Shown piece by piece: positions 51,286 to 60,880 of a DNA stretch of 64,000 nt. The stretch lies in NCBI GenBank assembly GCA_951813255.1, contig OX638353.1, positions 2,539,501-2,603,500 on the forward strand, in the 5' to 3' direction. The notes under the pieces are model-generated. The model was not told the DNA's origin, did no database searches, and was given only the letters and a program-made list of their open reading frames with translations. The DNA is from an uncultured Dehalococcoidia bacterium (GTDB lineage Bacteria > Chloroflexota > Dehalococcoidia > Lucifugimonadales > JAAXIE01). The stretch's first letter is position 1; the number at the start of each line of letters is the position of its first letter. Both the position numbers and the translations under genes were made by a program.

Positions 51286-53670
51286 TCAAGCGTCGCGGGG
51301 GCCGGGCATGCGGTAGCCGACGCCGCGCACGCTGAAAATCCAGACCGGGCTCTGGGCGTCGTCGCCCAGCTTGGCGCGGAGCTTCCTTACGAAGTTGCGC
51401 ACCACGTTGACCTGCCCCTCCCTTCGTCTGCTCCAGACCTGGCCCAGCAGGGTATTGTAGTCGACCACCCGTCCCGCGTTCTGCGAGAGCACCCGCAGTA
51501 GCTCGTACTCGGTGGCGGTCAGCTCGACTGGGCACCCGGCCACTGTCACCCGTCGCTCCTCGTAGTGGATGGCCAGTCCGCCCAGGGAGAAGGGCTCGGG
51601 GCGATTAGCGCGGCGCAGCGCCGCCCCCACCCGGGCAGTCAGCTCGGCGGATGAGAAGGGCTTGACCAGGTAGTCGGTGGCCCCCGCTCTCAGGGCCTCG
51701 GCGATAGTCTCGTCCCGGCCGTAGCCGGAAATGAAGACCACCGGCAGACCGGCCAATTCGGGGACGCTCCGCAGCAGCCCGATGCCGTCGGCGCCGTGCA
51801 GCACCAGGTCCAGAAGGACAAGGTGCGGCCTCTCGGCACGTACGGTGCGTGAGAGCTGCTCGTGGTCGCCCGTAACCGCCACGGCGTAGCCCGCCTCGGT
51901 GAGGGTGTGGCGCACGTAGCGCAGGGTCTGCGGGTCGTCGTCCACTACCAGGATCCGGGCGGTCTCGCTCGTCGCCGGAGCTGTGCCGGGCGAGTGTGAA
52001 GCGGTGCCTACGAGGTCGCCCGGGCGGGCATCCTCGGCCGCGGGGATGGTGAAGGTGAACCGGGCGCCTTGGCCGGTCCCGCCGCTCTCGGCCCGGATGC
52101 GGCCGCCGTGGGCCTCGACCAGCCCCCGGCAGATGATGAGCCCCAGGCCCATACCGGCCGCCGCCCGGCCGCCGTCCTCGCCGTCGAGGGCGTACCTGCG
52201 GAACAGGTGGGGTAGCCGCTCGGGGGCCACGCCTCTCCCCTCGTCCTGGACCGATACGGCAACGTGCGAGCCGTCGCGCTCGGCTTCAACCCGGATCGGG
52301 GCGGAGTCGGGCGAGTGCCGGGCGGCGTTGAAGAGCAGGTTGTTCAGCACCTGCACGATGCGGCGCCGGTCGGCCATCACCCGGGGCAGGTCCGGCGGCA
52401 GGTCGATGAGCACGGTATGCCGCCCACCAGCGGAAAGGAAGGTGCTGCGTGCCCCCTCAACCAGCACGGCCACCTCGGAGGGCTCGGGGGCCACTGAGAG
52501 GGTGCCAGCCTCGATGCGCCCGGCATCCAGCAGATCGCCGATGAGCCCCCGCATGTGGTCGGCCTGCTGCTCTATGATGCGGTGGAACTCGTGCCGCTCG
52601 GCTGGGTCCAGCCGGTCGGACTCCTCCATCAGGGTGGCAGCCGAGCCCTTGATGGCTGTGAGCGGCCCACGCAACTCGTGGCTCACCATGCCCAGGAAGT
52701 CCGCCCGCAACCGTTCCAGTTCCTGGACCGGCGCCAGGTCCTGTAGCGTGACCACCACCGACTTGACCTCATCGCCGCCGGGGGCGGCGATGGGAGTCAC
52801 GTTGACCAGGGCGGTGAACCTTCGCCCGTCGGGGACCGAGGTCACCACCTCCTCGGCCCGCAGCGGCTGGGCTTCGGCCAGTACCTGGGGCAGCGTAAAC
52901 TCGCTGAGCACGATTTCGGTCCCGTCGGAGCAGCGGCAGGTGGCTACCTGTACCACCTCCTCCGCCGGGTGGCCCGCCGGGAGCAGGCCACCGGCCAGGC
53001 GCCGCGCCTCCCGGTTCATCGACACCGGACGCCCGCTGCGGGCATCGAACACCACCACGCCCACCGGCGAGGTCTCGATCAGGGCCTCCAGGTCCGCTCG
53101 GGCGCTCTGCTCGGCGCGGTGGGTGCGGGCGTTGGCCACGGCCGAGGCCGCCTGCGCCGCGAACAGCACCAGAACCTCCTCGTCTTCGTCGGTGAACTCG
53201 GGGCCGGTCTGCTTCTCGCCGAGGAAGAAGTTACCCACCTGCACACCCCGGTGGTGCATGGGCGTCCCCAGGAAGGTGTTGATGATCACGCCGTGGGTGT
53301 TGAAGCCCAGGGACGCGATATAGGCGGGCATGTCCGCCACCCGAAGGGGCGATGGCACATCCCTCAGGGACTCAAAAACCCGCAGGCCGTCGGTCCACCC
53401 CTCGATCTGCCTCGTCTCTTCCGGCGTCAAGCCGGAGAGGACAGTGTGCTCCAGCGCCCGGGCCTCGTCGATGGTGGCGATGACGGCTAAGCGGGCGCCG
53501 GTCAGGGCGCTGGCGGACTCGGCGATCTCGTGCAGCACAGTGTCGACGTCCAGGCTGGCGTTGACCCTCAGGATGGCCGTGGAGAGCGCGGCGATCCGCT
53601 CCCGCAGGGCCTGGGTCTCCCGCTCCGGTTGGCTGTTGCGGTCCAATTGCTTCTCCTCTGTGTCCGGCAC
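51286..53670 (-). CDS. GAF-PAS-histidine kinase-receiver-winged-helix fusion regulator
   Basis: The protein has 794 residues from GTG 53670. Rough domain order: GAF (40-195, HTVLSGLTPEETRQIEGW and FLGTPMHHRGVQVGNFFLGE), PAS (205-320), HisKA with FLGMVSHELRGPLTAIKGS, HATPase with VLNNLLFNAARHSP and GMGLGLIICRGLVEAHGG, receiver (ARILVVDDDPQTLRYV, LVLLDLVLHGADGI, LVKPFS) and an OmpR-type winged helix at the C terminus (LTATEYELLRVLSQNAG, VWIFSVRGVGYRM). Kinase, receiver and DNA-binding output are thus on one chain with all phospho-residues present. GC is visibly higher than in neighbouring genes, which suggests transfer. The GAF pattern is like that of redox- or DosS-type sensors, but no ligand can be named. 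Confidence 0.92.
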   Translation of the reverse strand: MPDTEEKQLDRNSQPERETQALRERIAALSTAILRVNASLDVDTVLHEIAESASALTGARLAVIATIDEARALEHTVLSGLTPEETRQIEGWTDGLRVFESLRDVPSPLRVADMPAYIASLGFNTHGVIINTFLGTPMHHRGVQVGNFFLGEKQTGPEFTDEDEEVLVLFAAQAASAVANARTHRAEQSARADLEALIETSPVGVVVFDARSGRPVSMNREARRLAGGLLPAGHPAEEVVQVATCRCSDGTEIVLSEFTLPQVLAEAQPLRAEEVVTSVPDGRRFTALVNVTPIAAPGGDEVKSVVVTLQDLAPVQELERLRADFLGMVSHELRGPLTAIKGSAATLMEESDRLDPAERHEFHRIIEQQADHMRGLIGDLLDAGRIEAGTLSVAPEPSEVAVLVEGARSTFLSAGGRHTVLIDLPPDLPRVMADRRRIVQVLNNLLFNAARHSPDSAPIRVEAERDGSHVAVSVQDEGRGVAPERLPHLFRRYALDGEDGGRAAAGMGLGLIICRGLVEAHGGRIRAESGGTGQGARFTFTIPAAEDARPGDLVGTASHSPGTAPATSETARILVVDDDPQTLRYVRHTLTEAGYAVAVTGDHEQLSRTVRAERPHLVLLDLVLHGADGIGLLRSVPELAGLPVVFISGYGRDETIAEALRAGATDYLVKPFSSAELTARVGAALRRANRPEPFSLGGLAIHYEERRVTVAGCPVELTATEYELLRVLSQNAGRVVDYNTLLGQVWSRRREGQVNVVRNFVRKLRAKLGDDAQSPVWIFSVRGVGYRMPGPRDA

Positions 53671-54541
53671 GCAGTCCCGCCACGACTCGCCTGGGCCCTT
53701 AGATATGAAAAGGATATCATAATTGGCGATATAGATACCCTATGCCGATACACAGGCTGTTACTATGTTCACGTGTGTGCCGAAGTGCGTAATTCTGATT
53801 CGAACAATTGGGGCAGATGCGCTGGCGTAGGGCCCTGTTCTCAGGCCCGAAATAACCCTAATCCATCATAGTCGCTTTCATGTGTCAGCATACTTTGCCT
53901 GTACGCATCATCCCCACCGGAGTCCACTACGACAACTATCCGGGCTACCGAAGTCAGATGGTGGACTTCAGCCTCGATTGCGGCGAGCCTCTCGCGCGGA
54001 ATTGGCTGGTAGTCATATGTTCGGATGCTCGCGGACCAGAATCCTTCGCTCCGAATGGTGTGTGTCGAGCCACTCTGCAAAGGTTGGTTTACTTCCACGC
54101 TCCGGGGACGTGTCAACGCCACCATTAAACGAATAGTAGGAGAACTCGCTACCTCGATTGCGGCCCAACAGGGAGACTATTGCAGTATGAGGTCCAGGAA
54201 GCCCCTTACCCAAGCGGAGACGATCTGATCCGAGACACGCCCTTTCGGTCCCCCGGGGGTCTGCCAGGGCGGGCGTATGTGTAGAAGTACGCGATGCCTT
54301 CTTGTGAAGAGTCCGTCTTCCACTTCTTGAGTTTATGGGGCTCCATACTGACGCCCCAGTCAGCGACAACGGAATGGTGGGCACCTAACTGGATGCTGAA
54401 AAATAGGTTTATGGGATAGGATAGAACGATACTCGTAGAGGGGTGGTGGGTCCGTGAGAGGCAAGTGGCGACCCGCAGGAAGTGACAACGGGTCGGGTGT
54501 CTTGGAGCAGCGAGTGTTGCAGAAGGATCTGGCGTCCTGGG
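53671..54541. other. 871-base region without a supported gene
   Basis: Next to the kinase start lie five GATA motifs within 46 bases (53702, 53713, 53728, 53734, 53747), a possible operator. An 82-codon plus-strand frame at 53880-54128 has no ribosome site or recognised motif. The rest shows only short broken frames and looks decayed. Confidence 0.5.
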
Positions 54542-55399
54542 TCAGGTTCTGGACGTCGACACCAAGGGTTTCCCCGCAACGGCTTCGCCGAATGCCACGG
54601 CGCAAATCGCCCCCGTGTGTACCTTCCACCTGTCGTAGGCCGATCGTATGCTGTTGCACAACTCTTGGGTCGCGGCCCCATATTTGATGGCCGCCTCCGT
54701 TATCTCAGGAGACAAGAACCACCTGTTGGCGAACTTGTATATGAATTCCACGTCGGCAGGGGCGCTGTACATGTCAACCGACCCGGTAGCCTTCACGTTG
54801 GTAAAGCCGGCGTTCAGCAGATGGCTCTTGATCTCCTTGCCCATCTGCGGGTGAGCGTCGTCCGCCGCCAGAAGATCCTCGAACATCTCCCATGCCTTCC
54901 TGATGATGCCGAAGTCTGGGTGCGTATAGCTCGACTCGCAGATCATCTCCCGGCACCCAATCACTCCCCCAGGTTTCAGCACGCGCTTCACCTCGGCCAG
55001 CACGGCAGCAGTGTCCGGAATGTGCATCAACACGTTATGGCAGTGGGCCACGTCGAAGAAGCCGTCCTCGAAGGGCATGTCCGTAACGTCGCCGATGTGG
55101 AAGGTCATATTGCTTCCCCCATACACGTTGGCGACCGCCCTAGCTATATCTATCTGCGACTCCTCCATGTCGATCCCGTGAAACTCCCCAGGGGCTACTT
55201 CCTTGGCCAGCCCCACCGATATGGTGCCCGGCCCGCAGCCGAAGTCCAGGACCCGAAGCCCAGGCCTCAGATAAGGGAGCAGATACGTGGCGCTGGCCTC
55301 CGCGGTGTATCGCCGCAGAGATTCCAGCATCTCTTCACTGAACCCCATCGTGTAGTCAGGTGTTGCCGATGTCGGTTGGATATTCGGGGTGTCCGACAT
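54542..55399 (-). CDS. Class I SAM-dependent methyltransferase
   Basis: The protein has 285 residues from ATG 55399. SAM-binding motifs are VLDFGCGPGTISVGLAKE (I), EFHGIDMEESQIDIA (acidic loop), FDVAHCHNVLMHIPD (IV) and VLKPGGVIGCRE (V). The rest (SSYTHPDFGIIRKAWEMFED, then FLSPEITEAAIKYGAATQEL) is the variable substrate part seen in UbiE/arsenite-type small-molecule methyltransferases. No Cys pattern for arsenite is present. It is the only sound gene within a decayed tract, transcribed toward the kinase gene. The substrate is unknown. Confidence 0.88.
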   Translation of the reverse strand: MSDTPNIQPTSATPDYTMGFSEEMLESLRRYTAEASATYLLPYLRPGLRVLDFGCGPGTISVGLAKEVAPGEFHGIDMEESQIDIARAVANVYGGSNMTFHIGDVTDMPFEDGFFDVAHCHNVLMHIPDTAAVLAEVKRVLKPGGVIGCREMICESSYTHPDFGIIRKAWEMFEDLLAADDAHPQMGKEIKSHLLNAGFTNVKATGSVDMYSAPADVEFIYKFANRWFLSPEITEAAIKYGAATQELCNSIRSAYDRWKVHTGAICAVAFGEAVAGKPLVSTSRT

Positions 55400-56336
55400 G
55401 ACCTGCCTCCCTCAAGTACAGAACCTGCGGCCCGTCACAGGATTTTCTGGAATCTCGCGAGGAGAATTCCTCTGATAGTTGGCGTCGATGACGGGCACAG
55501 ACTTACGCTGGGACGAGAACCGAAGTTAGTCCCCCCGTTCTTTCGGGCAATTGTTGAGCTAGTAGTATACCTAGCTATGTATAATCAATTGATAACTATT
55601 GCCCGATTTTCTCATGACTTCTTATAACCTTACGCCAAACTCCGCCAAAACTGGCTCTACGGGCCCGATTGCGAGGGCCGGGGCAGTCCCTTTGATGTAC
55701 TGTCTGCATCGTAGATTGTCTCAGTCTGCGTAAGCCCACTCTTGGAAATCGTAGGCAGTGCCACAGAGGAACCACCTCCAAAGCCCTCCTATAGTCCAAA
55801 CCACGACCAACTGCAATAACAATGCAAGTCGATATAAGAGACCGTCTATAGATCAGTTGCGTAGGTCCTTGCTTTGCGATTAGACGAAACAGTGTCGTTC
55901 GCCGGCGTGAGACTGATGCTATGGCAATTCCAGAAAACGCAGGGTCTGTGCCTAGGCGGGAACGGTCAAGGCGGCGAAGACTACCCACGCCGCCATTCGC
56001 AACGCCCTAGGGTGACACATCAATGGCCGAGAGAGGTTCGCTACAGGACTTATTTGCAGGGCTCTTGCCGGAACAGCGTGGCCTAGGCACCAAGCTCGAT
56101 CAGGAGGGGGTCAGGCGGCGGATCATGGAGATGGAGATAGAAATGATCGGCAAGTATGAACTCACTCTGTCCCCAACATGGAGCCGCTGCGCCAGTCGGA
56201 GCGGGAGGGGTACTGGGATGGAGGCGAAGGGCGTTGCTGCACATTCAGCGGGAACCGCTGCGTAGGGATCTGGTGCGCTGGGTGCACGTGGCGCTGGCCC
56301 TGGACCAGTGAAAGAGTTGGGTGTAGTTGCTATATT
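55400..56336. other. Decayed intergenic tract before the IS fragment
   Basis: Lower GC than the surroundings. An AT-rich stretch at 55565-55600 includes TATAAT. Short frames at 55596-55988 and 56023-56265 show no recognised domain; the latter has a vaguely transposase-like RRRIMEMEIEMIG. No gene is supported. Confidence 0.5.
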
Positions 56337-56616
56337 CTTGAACCATGGGAGCCAGCACTTGGCCGGCTAGCCAAGTTCAAGGAGCGGGGATTGGCGGACT
56401 CAGTGGTTCACTACCTGAGTGATTTGGGACCCTACTCGGCGAAGGAAGGCAGACCGAGCTATCCGCCTGTGATGATGCTCAAGGTGCTGCTGCATGAGCA
56501 GTCGTACAACCTCTCCGACCCACAGATGGAAGAAGCATTGAACGACCGGATGGCCTTCCGTCGCTTCGTGGGCTTGGAATTTCAGGAGGAAGCGCCGGAT
56601 TACTCCACCCGACTGG
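56337..56616 (+). pseudogene. Truncated IS5/IS1182-type transposase, N-terminal part
   Basis: The translated stretch WEPALGRLAKFKERGLADS, GRPSYPPVMMLKVLLHEQSY, NLSDPQMEEALNDRMAFRRF and VGLEFQEEAPDYST is the N-terminal domain (DUF772) of IS5-family transposases. It has no ATG in frame, and the similarity stops abruptly after DYST, before the catalytic DDE core. The preceding sequence GTTGGGTGTAGTTGC may be an IS end. The element is dead. Confidence 0.8.
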
Positions 56617-57205
56617 TTTCGAACTCTTCATGTGACGAGTTAAAAGGCCATCACCAATTCAAAAACGGTACTGCCTACCGTCAAGTTAGGCCCAACTCTA
56701 GAAGATTCGAACCACGTAATCAGTTCGTGTCGGTGCAGAACGTTTTGATCTTAATCATCTGCTCCTCCACCGGTAGATTTGCTAGGGACCGTAGCGTCTG
56801 ACCGCTAAGCCGTTTCCCGTTAAGAAAGTCCCCGAAGGCGAGTGCCATGTATTGGGCTTCCTGGGCCAGGCGCAAAAACGCCTAGTACTTGACTCACACG
56901 AGCCCTCGTGACGCCTAGCCGAAGGGCCAACTCAGTTTTGGAGGCAACCTCTCTGGTATCCAAGCGGCGCTGCCAGCATCTTGCCAAGGCGATTGGGTGC
57001 AGGCGGTACCGCTTGGTTGATCTTGGCTGGGAGCGTCCGGCTACTGGTTCGGGCAATTCAAACCACGCCCAGATGTAGGTACCCAATGCTGGAAGAGTCG
57101 GGGAGCCCAACCCCTCCGACACTAAGCGCTTCCTTCGCTGTGTTGAACTCTACGATGCTAAACCTGCGGGGACTCCGCTTGCCGTTCCTTCAGGCGCCTC
57201 CGCAA
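56617..57205. other. Decayed tract after the IS fragment
   Basis: Apart from the HTH-protein remnant at 56870-57122 nothing is recognised. No ribosome site or long frame is seen. Confidence 0.5.
56870..57122 (-). pseudogene. Remnant of a small HTH protein
   Basis: The minus strand encodes IALARCWQRRLDTREVASKT and ELALRLGVTRARVSQVLGVF, a pattern I associate with a small HTH protein often found near site-specific recombinases. The N-terminal part and the sequence after the HTH do not continue as expected, so this is likely a fragment. No recombinase is nearby. Confidence 0.4.
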
Positions 57206-58159
57206 CTAACGCTGGACTACCAGCACCGGGTCACCCGAGCCTCTGACCAAGGCTTCTGTTACGCTCCCGAGCACCCACCTTGAGAGTCCAGAGCGTCCGT
57301 GAGACGTCATCACGATGAGGTTTTGAGGCGTCTCTTGGGCGAAGTCGAGCAGGGCAGAAGCCGGGGCGCCTCTCAGCACCTGGGATTGGACGCCGGTGCC
57401 GCTGGCTCTCAGGTCTTGGGCAATCCGCGAAAGATAGGATCGAGCTTCACGTACTAGCTCATCAGTAGGGTCTGGCAGCGTCGCTGCCATTTCGGGGTAA
57501 CTGAATGGATGCCCCGTCTTTACGACCCTGACGAGCCGGATGTCCAGCGAGAGAACGCGGGCCAACTCCTCGGCATAGGGCAACACGGTTTCCGCAAGTG
57601 CCGAGCCATCGAGAGGGACTACGGCGGTAGAGAGGGTTGTGGCATGCTCGTCTTGGGGGTCAGCAGACTCTAAAGGGGTGAATGTCAAGACGGGCACGCT
57701 GGAAGAATGCAGGACCTTGTCTGTCACGCTGCCTAGGATGCCGCGTCCGATGGCGTTTCGGCCACGGGTTGACATCGCAATCAGACCACATCCCTCAGCA
57801 GTCGCAGCCCGCATGATCTCTTCGGCGGGTCTTCCCACAGCGGTCGTCGCCTGTGCCTGCAAGCCTTTCGCCTGCAGTCCTTCGAGGACCTCATTCAGCT
57901 GGCTCAAGGCTTGGATTTTTATGTTCTCTTCTATCTGGTACCTGTGGACGGGTTCTCGTCCTCCTGTCGATCCGGTCGGGTACTCGATATCATCGGGGTC
58001 GACGACGGTAAGCAGCACCAGAGGGGTATCCTCCTTCAGGGCAAGCTGCGACACGTATGGGAGGATCTCTTTCGCGATGTCGGTCCCGTCTAGGGGCACC
58101 AGAATGGGTTGGGAGAGCAGCTTGGGGGACGTTTCCCCGTTGTTGGCGCTTGTGGCCAT
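57206..58159 (-). CDS. Tandem universal stress protein (two UspA domains)
   Basis: The protein has 317 residues. ATG 58159 follows AAGGAGG. Domain 1 (15-165) begins ILVPLDGTDIAKEILPYV and ends MSTRGRNAIGRGILGSVTDK; domain 2 (180-315) begins AVVPLDGSALAETVLPYAEE and ends MTSHGRSGLSRWVLGSVTEA. Both keep the G-x2-G-x9-G-S/T-type ATP loop, so it should bind ATP. Usp proteins aid survival in starvation and oxidative stress through unclear means. It stands between the decayed tract and the second catabolic group, with 40 bases to the LLM gene stop upstream on the same strand. Confidence 0.92.
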   Translation of the reverse strand: MATSANNGETSPKLLSQPILVPLDGTDIAKEILPYVSQLALKEDTPLVLLTVVDPDDIEYPTGSTGGREPVHRYQIEENIKIQALSQLNEVLEGLQAKGLQAQATTAVGRPAEEIMRAATAEGCGLIAMSTRGRNAIGRGILGSVTDKVLHSSSVPVLTFTPLESADPQDEHATTLSTAVVPLDGSALAETVLPYAEELARVLSLDIRLVRVVKTGHPFSYPEMAATLPDPTDELVREARSYLSRIAQDLRASGTGVQSQVLRGAPASALLDFAQETPQNLIVMTSHGRSGLSRWVLGSVTEALVRGSGDPVLVVQR

Positions 58160-58199
58160 GCTAGTAGGCCTCCTTTTCAGCTTTCTCCATCATCGCTTC

Positions 58200-59333
58200 C
58201 TACGTCATCAGCGGCCCGCTCACGGGGAGGCCGGCGCGGGCGGCTTGGAGTTGGTCGGTGGTTACCACGGGTTCGCTGGCCAGCTCCTCGACTAGGCCGG
58301 CGGGAGGGTGGATGTCACGGAGGGCGGGGATCACTTCTTCGCCCATGAGGCGGACTGACCGCATCAGCTTTTCGTGCTCCATGCCACCGAACATCATCCA
58401 CAGGCTGACGTGAGTGACGCCCGTGGCGGCGGCCTGCTTGAACTTCTTGATGAGTGTGTCGGGGCTGCCAAAGTAGAGACGGTTCATGAAATCGTCGTCG
58501 TCGAGTTCGCCTTCGAAGGGGCCGGGTGAGACGCGCCCGTTGGAAACCTCGAGACGGTTGAGGGCTCTGCCCGCCCGGTTCTGCCAGCGGGCGTAGGGCA
58601 GCTGGGCGCGGGCTTCTTCATCGGTTTCTGCTACGTGGGTGACGCACTGGAGGCCGACTTCCAGACCGTCGGTGGGCTTGCCCAAGTCCTGGTGGGCGTG
58701 GACGAGGGACGCTACGTGAGACTTGACTCCCTGGAGACCCATCAGACCTGCAGTGATAGGCATCATGTCCCACTGGGCGCAGACCTGCATTGACTCTACG
58801 CTGGTGCCTGCGAGCCAGAGGGGCGGATGTGGTTTCTGCATGGGCTTGGGCCAGACAGTCACCTCGCGGGGGATGTTGACGTACTCGCCCTCGTAGGCGA
58901 ATGACTCATCCTGGGTCCACGCCTTGAGCATGACCTCGAGGCTCTCGTCGAAACGTTTGCGTGATTCGGGGATGGTGACGCCGAAACCGCCGAACTCGTG
59001 GGGTTGGTAGCCACGGCCAATGCCGCAGATAAACCTGCCGTCGATGAGGTTGTCGAGGACCGCGACCTCTTCGGCTAGGCGCAAGGGCTGCCATACGGGA
59101 AGTACGAGGACTGCGGTGCCGATGCGTATGCGCTTGGTACGTTGGCCGATATGCAGGGCCTGTAGCAGTGGCGAGGGGGAATTGCCGTAGTTGGAGAAGT
59201 GGTGTTCGGCGACCAAGCAGTAGTCGAATCCCAACTCTTCGGAGTACTGGATCTGTTCGACACCCTCTTCGAAGAGGGTTTTCCAGTTGCGGAGGGCCGG
59301 GTTCGGCCACTCGAGGAATAGTCCGAATTGCAT
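58200..59333 (-). CDS. LLM-class flavin-dependent monooxygenase
   Basis: The protein has 377 residues. ATG 59333 follows AGGAGG. Signatures are MQFGLFLEWPNP, SEELGFDYCLVAEHHFSNYG, IRIGTAVLVLPVWQPLRLAEEV, GRFICGIGRGYQPHEFGGFG and HPPLWLAGTSVESM. The EHH motif places it with 23876-25057 and near the bacterial-luciferase-like FMN monooxygenases. It would need reduced flavin from another enzyme. The divergent amidohydrolase begins 174 bases away, and MaoC and CocE genes follow, forming a degradation set. The three LLM enzymes of this window are clearly separate and not recent duplicates. Confidence 0.9.
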   Translation of the reverse strand: MQFGLFLEWPNPALRNWKTLFEEGVEQIQYSEELGFDYCLVAEHHFSNYGNSPSPLLQALHIGQRTKRIRIGTAVLVLPVWQPLRLAEEVAVLDNLIDGRFICGIGRGYQPHEFGGFGVTIPESRKRFDESLEVMLKAWTQDESFAYEGEYVNIPREVTVWPKPMQKPHPPLWLAGTSVESMQVCAQWDMMPITAGLMGLQGVKSHVASLVHAHQDLGKPTDGLEVGLQCVTHVAETDEEARAQLPYARWQNRAGRALNRLEVSNGRVSPGPFEGELDDDDFMNRLYFGSPDTLIKKFKQAAATGVTHVSLWMMFGGMEHEKLMRSVRLMGEEVIPALRDIHPPAGLVEELASEPVVTTDQLQAARAGLPVSGPLMT

Positions 59334-59507
59334 TCAATAGCCTCCTGTGGCGCAATCTGCGCCTCCATCCAATGGTAAGCACGTACCAGCGCAGGGGCAA
59401 CCCTTGCCGTGTCGATCTACTTTGCGAGTACGCTTTCTCCATATGGGCGCTACCACTACAATGGCCGTTCCAAGTCTTCTATCAGCACCGAGAAAGGCAG
59501 GCTCAGA

Positions 59508-60347
59508 ATGCAGGCTATCGACATGCACATGCACGTTCCGCGGCAGCCGGGGTTGCCGGACCGGCCAGTGGACGCCCAACTGCGGGAGTACTTCCGGTCG
59601 CCCCCGCCTCCTACCGTGGAGGACATGGCCAACAGGTACAAGGAGTTGGACATGCTTGGGGTAATCTTCTCGGTGGATACGGAGACGACCACCGGAGACC
59701 TCCCGGACACCAACGACTATGTTGCCTCAATTGTCAGGGAGTACCCGGAGCAGTTCATCGGGTTCTGCAACATTGACCCATGGAAGGGGGAGATTGCCAT
59801 CCGGGAGGTGGAGCGCTCGGTCACGGAGCTGGGGTTGAAGGGTCTGAAGCTCCATCCTGTACATCAGCAATTTTTCCCGAACGATGAGCGGTTCTACCCG
59901 TTGTACGAGAAGTGCGTTGAGATGGATATACCGGTCCTGTTCCACTCGGGTTATGCGGGGGCTGGGTCGGGGACGCCGGGTGGGTCGGGGCTGAAGCTGA
60001 AATATAGCGCGCCCATACCGTGCTTTGATGATGTGGCGGCCGATTTCCCGCAATTGACGATCATCATGGCGCATCCGGGTTGGCCTTGGGTGGAGGAGCA
60101 GATTGCGGTGACTTTGCATAAGGCCAATGTGTACATGGACCTGTCGGGCTGGTTGCCTCGATTCATTCCGGAGAGCTTGGTGCGGGAGTGCAGTCGCCGG
60201 TTGCGGGACAAGGTGCTGTTCGGGTCGGACTGGCCGTTGATCACTCCGGAACGGTGGTTGCAGGAGTTCAACGAGTGGGACGTGAGCGATGAAGTGCGGG
60301 CGAAGATATTGCTGGAGAATGCGCGGAAGGTCTTGAAGCTGGGGTAG
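59508..60347 (+). CDS. Amidohydrolase-2 family metal-dependent hydrolase/decarboxylase
   Basis: The protein has 279 residues. ATG 59508 (MQAIDMHMHVPRQPG) is chosen because the HxH motif follows directly; AAAGG lies upstream. Further motifs are KGLKLHPVHQQFFPND, PVLFHSGYAGAG, IIMAHPGWPWVEEQI and VLFGSDWPL with the catalytic Asp. This is the ACMSD/resorcylate-decarboxylase branch, with water or a carboxylate as target. It shares the plan of 5970-6758 but differs in most residues. It converges with the MaoC gene (6 bases between stops). Confidence 0.87.
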   Translation: MQAIDMHMHVPRQPGLPDRPVDAQLREYFRSPPPPTVEDMANRYKELDMLGVIFSVDTETTTGDLPDTNDYVASIVREYPEQFIGFCNIDPWKGEIAIREVERSVTELGLKGLKLHPVHQQFFPNDERFYPLYEKCVEMDIPVLFHSGYAGAGSGTPGGSGLKLKYSAPIPCFDDVAADFPQLTIIMAHPGWPWVEEQIAVTLHKANVYMDLSGWLPRFIPESLVRECSRRLRDKVLFGSDWPLITPERWLQEFNEWDVSDEVRAKILLENARKVLKLG

Positions 60348-60353
60348 GGCGCA

Positions 60354-60860
60354 TTAGCTGCCTGTCTTGTTGCCTCCGGCGTATTCCCAGAGGCAGACGT
60401 AGTCGTATTCGACTACGGGTTCGTTGCGCTGATTGGTGGCGGAGACGTGGAAGGTGAGGAACTTGTTGCCTCTGCGCTCGGACTTCTCGGATACGCGGGT
60501 GATGCTGGTGATGGTGTCGCCGGGTTGCACGTAGGATCCTTGGAAGTGGACCTTGGTGGAGACGAAGGGGGTGCTGCGTGGGTTGGACTGGGACTGTTCG
60601 GGGGCGATGTAGCCTTGGGCTTCGATGACGGCTGAGCGGCGTTGGGGGGCGTAGGTATACATCATGGTGGGCGGGGCTATAGCACCGGGCAGGCCCGCCT
60701 GTCTTGCTGCGCCGTCGCTGGTGTAGATGGGGTTCTCGTAGCGGACGGCGCGACAGTAGTCGGCGATGTTCTCGCGGGTTACTTCGTAGACGTAGGCAGG
60801 TGCTTCGTCGCCGATCTGGGCTACGTCCCATTCGTAGATGCGTTCAGGCTGGTCAGTCAT
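60354..60860 (-). CDS. MaoC/FAS1-type dehydratase-domain protein
   Basis: The protein has 168 residues from ATG 60860. It has the hot-dog fold of MaoC-like hydratases: YEWDVAQIGDEAPAYVYEVT, NIADYCRAVRYENPIYTSD where the family has its D/N-x-N-P-x-H active site, IAPPTMMYTYA, and FQGSYVQPGDTITSITRV. The usual His after NP is replaced by Tyr (NPIY), so hydratase activity is uncertain. Binding of an acyl-CoA or related thioester is probable. The CocE gene lies 20 bases upstream on the same strand. Confidence 0.8.
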   Translation of the reverse strand: MTDQPERIYEWDVAQIGDEAPAYVYEVTRENIADYCRAVRYENPIYTSDGAARQAGLPGAIAPPTMMYTYAPQRRSAVIEAQGYIAPEQSQSNPRSTPFVSTKVHFQGSYVQPGDTITSITRVSEKSERRGNKFLTFHVSATNQRNEPVVEYDYVCLWEYAGGNKTGS

Positions 60861-60880
60861 GTTCGTTCTCTAGGCATCGG

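Noticed and set aside
53880..54128. 82-codon plus-strand frame
   Set aside because: No ribosome site and no recognised motif; a second frame overlaps it just as openly.
55596..55988. 130-codon minus-strand frame
   Set aside because: No ribosome site, no recognised domain, basic low-complexity translation typical of noncoding GC-rich DNA.
56023..56265. Possible IS256-type transposase fragment
   Set aside because: Only a short stretch (RRRIMEMEIEMIG) is suggestive; not enough for a call.
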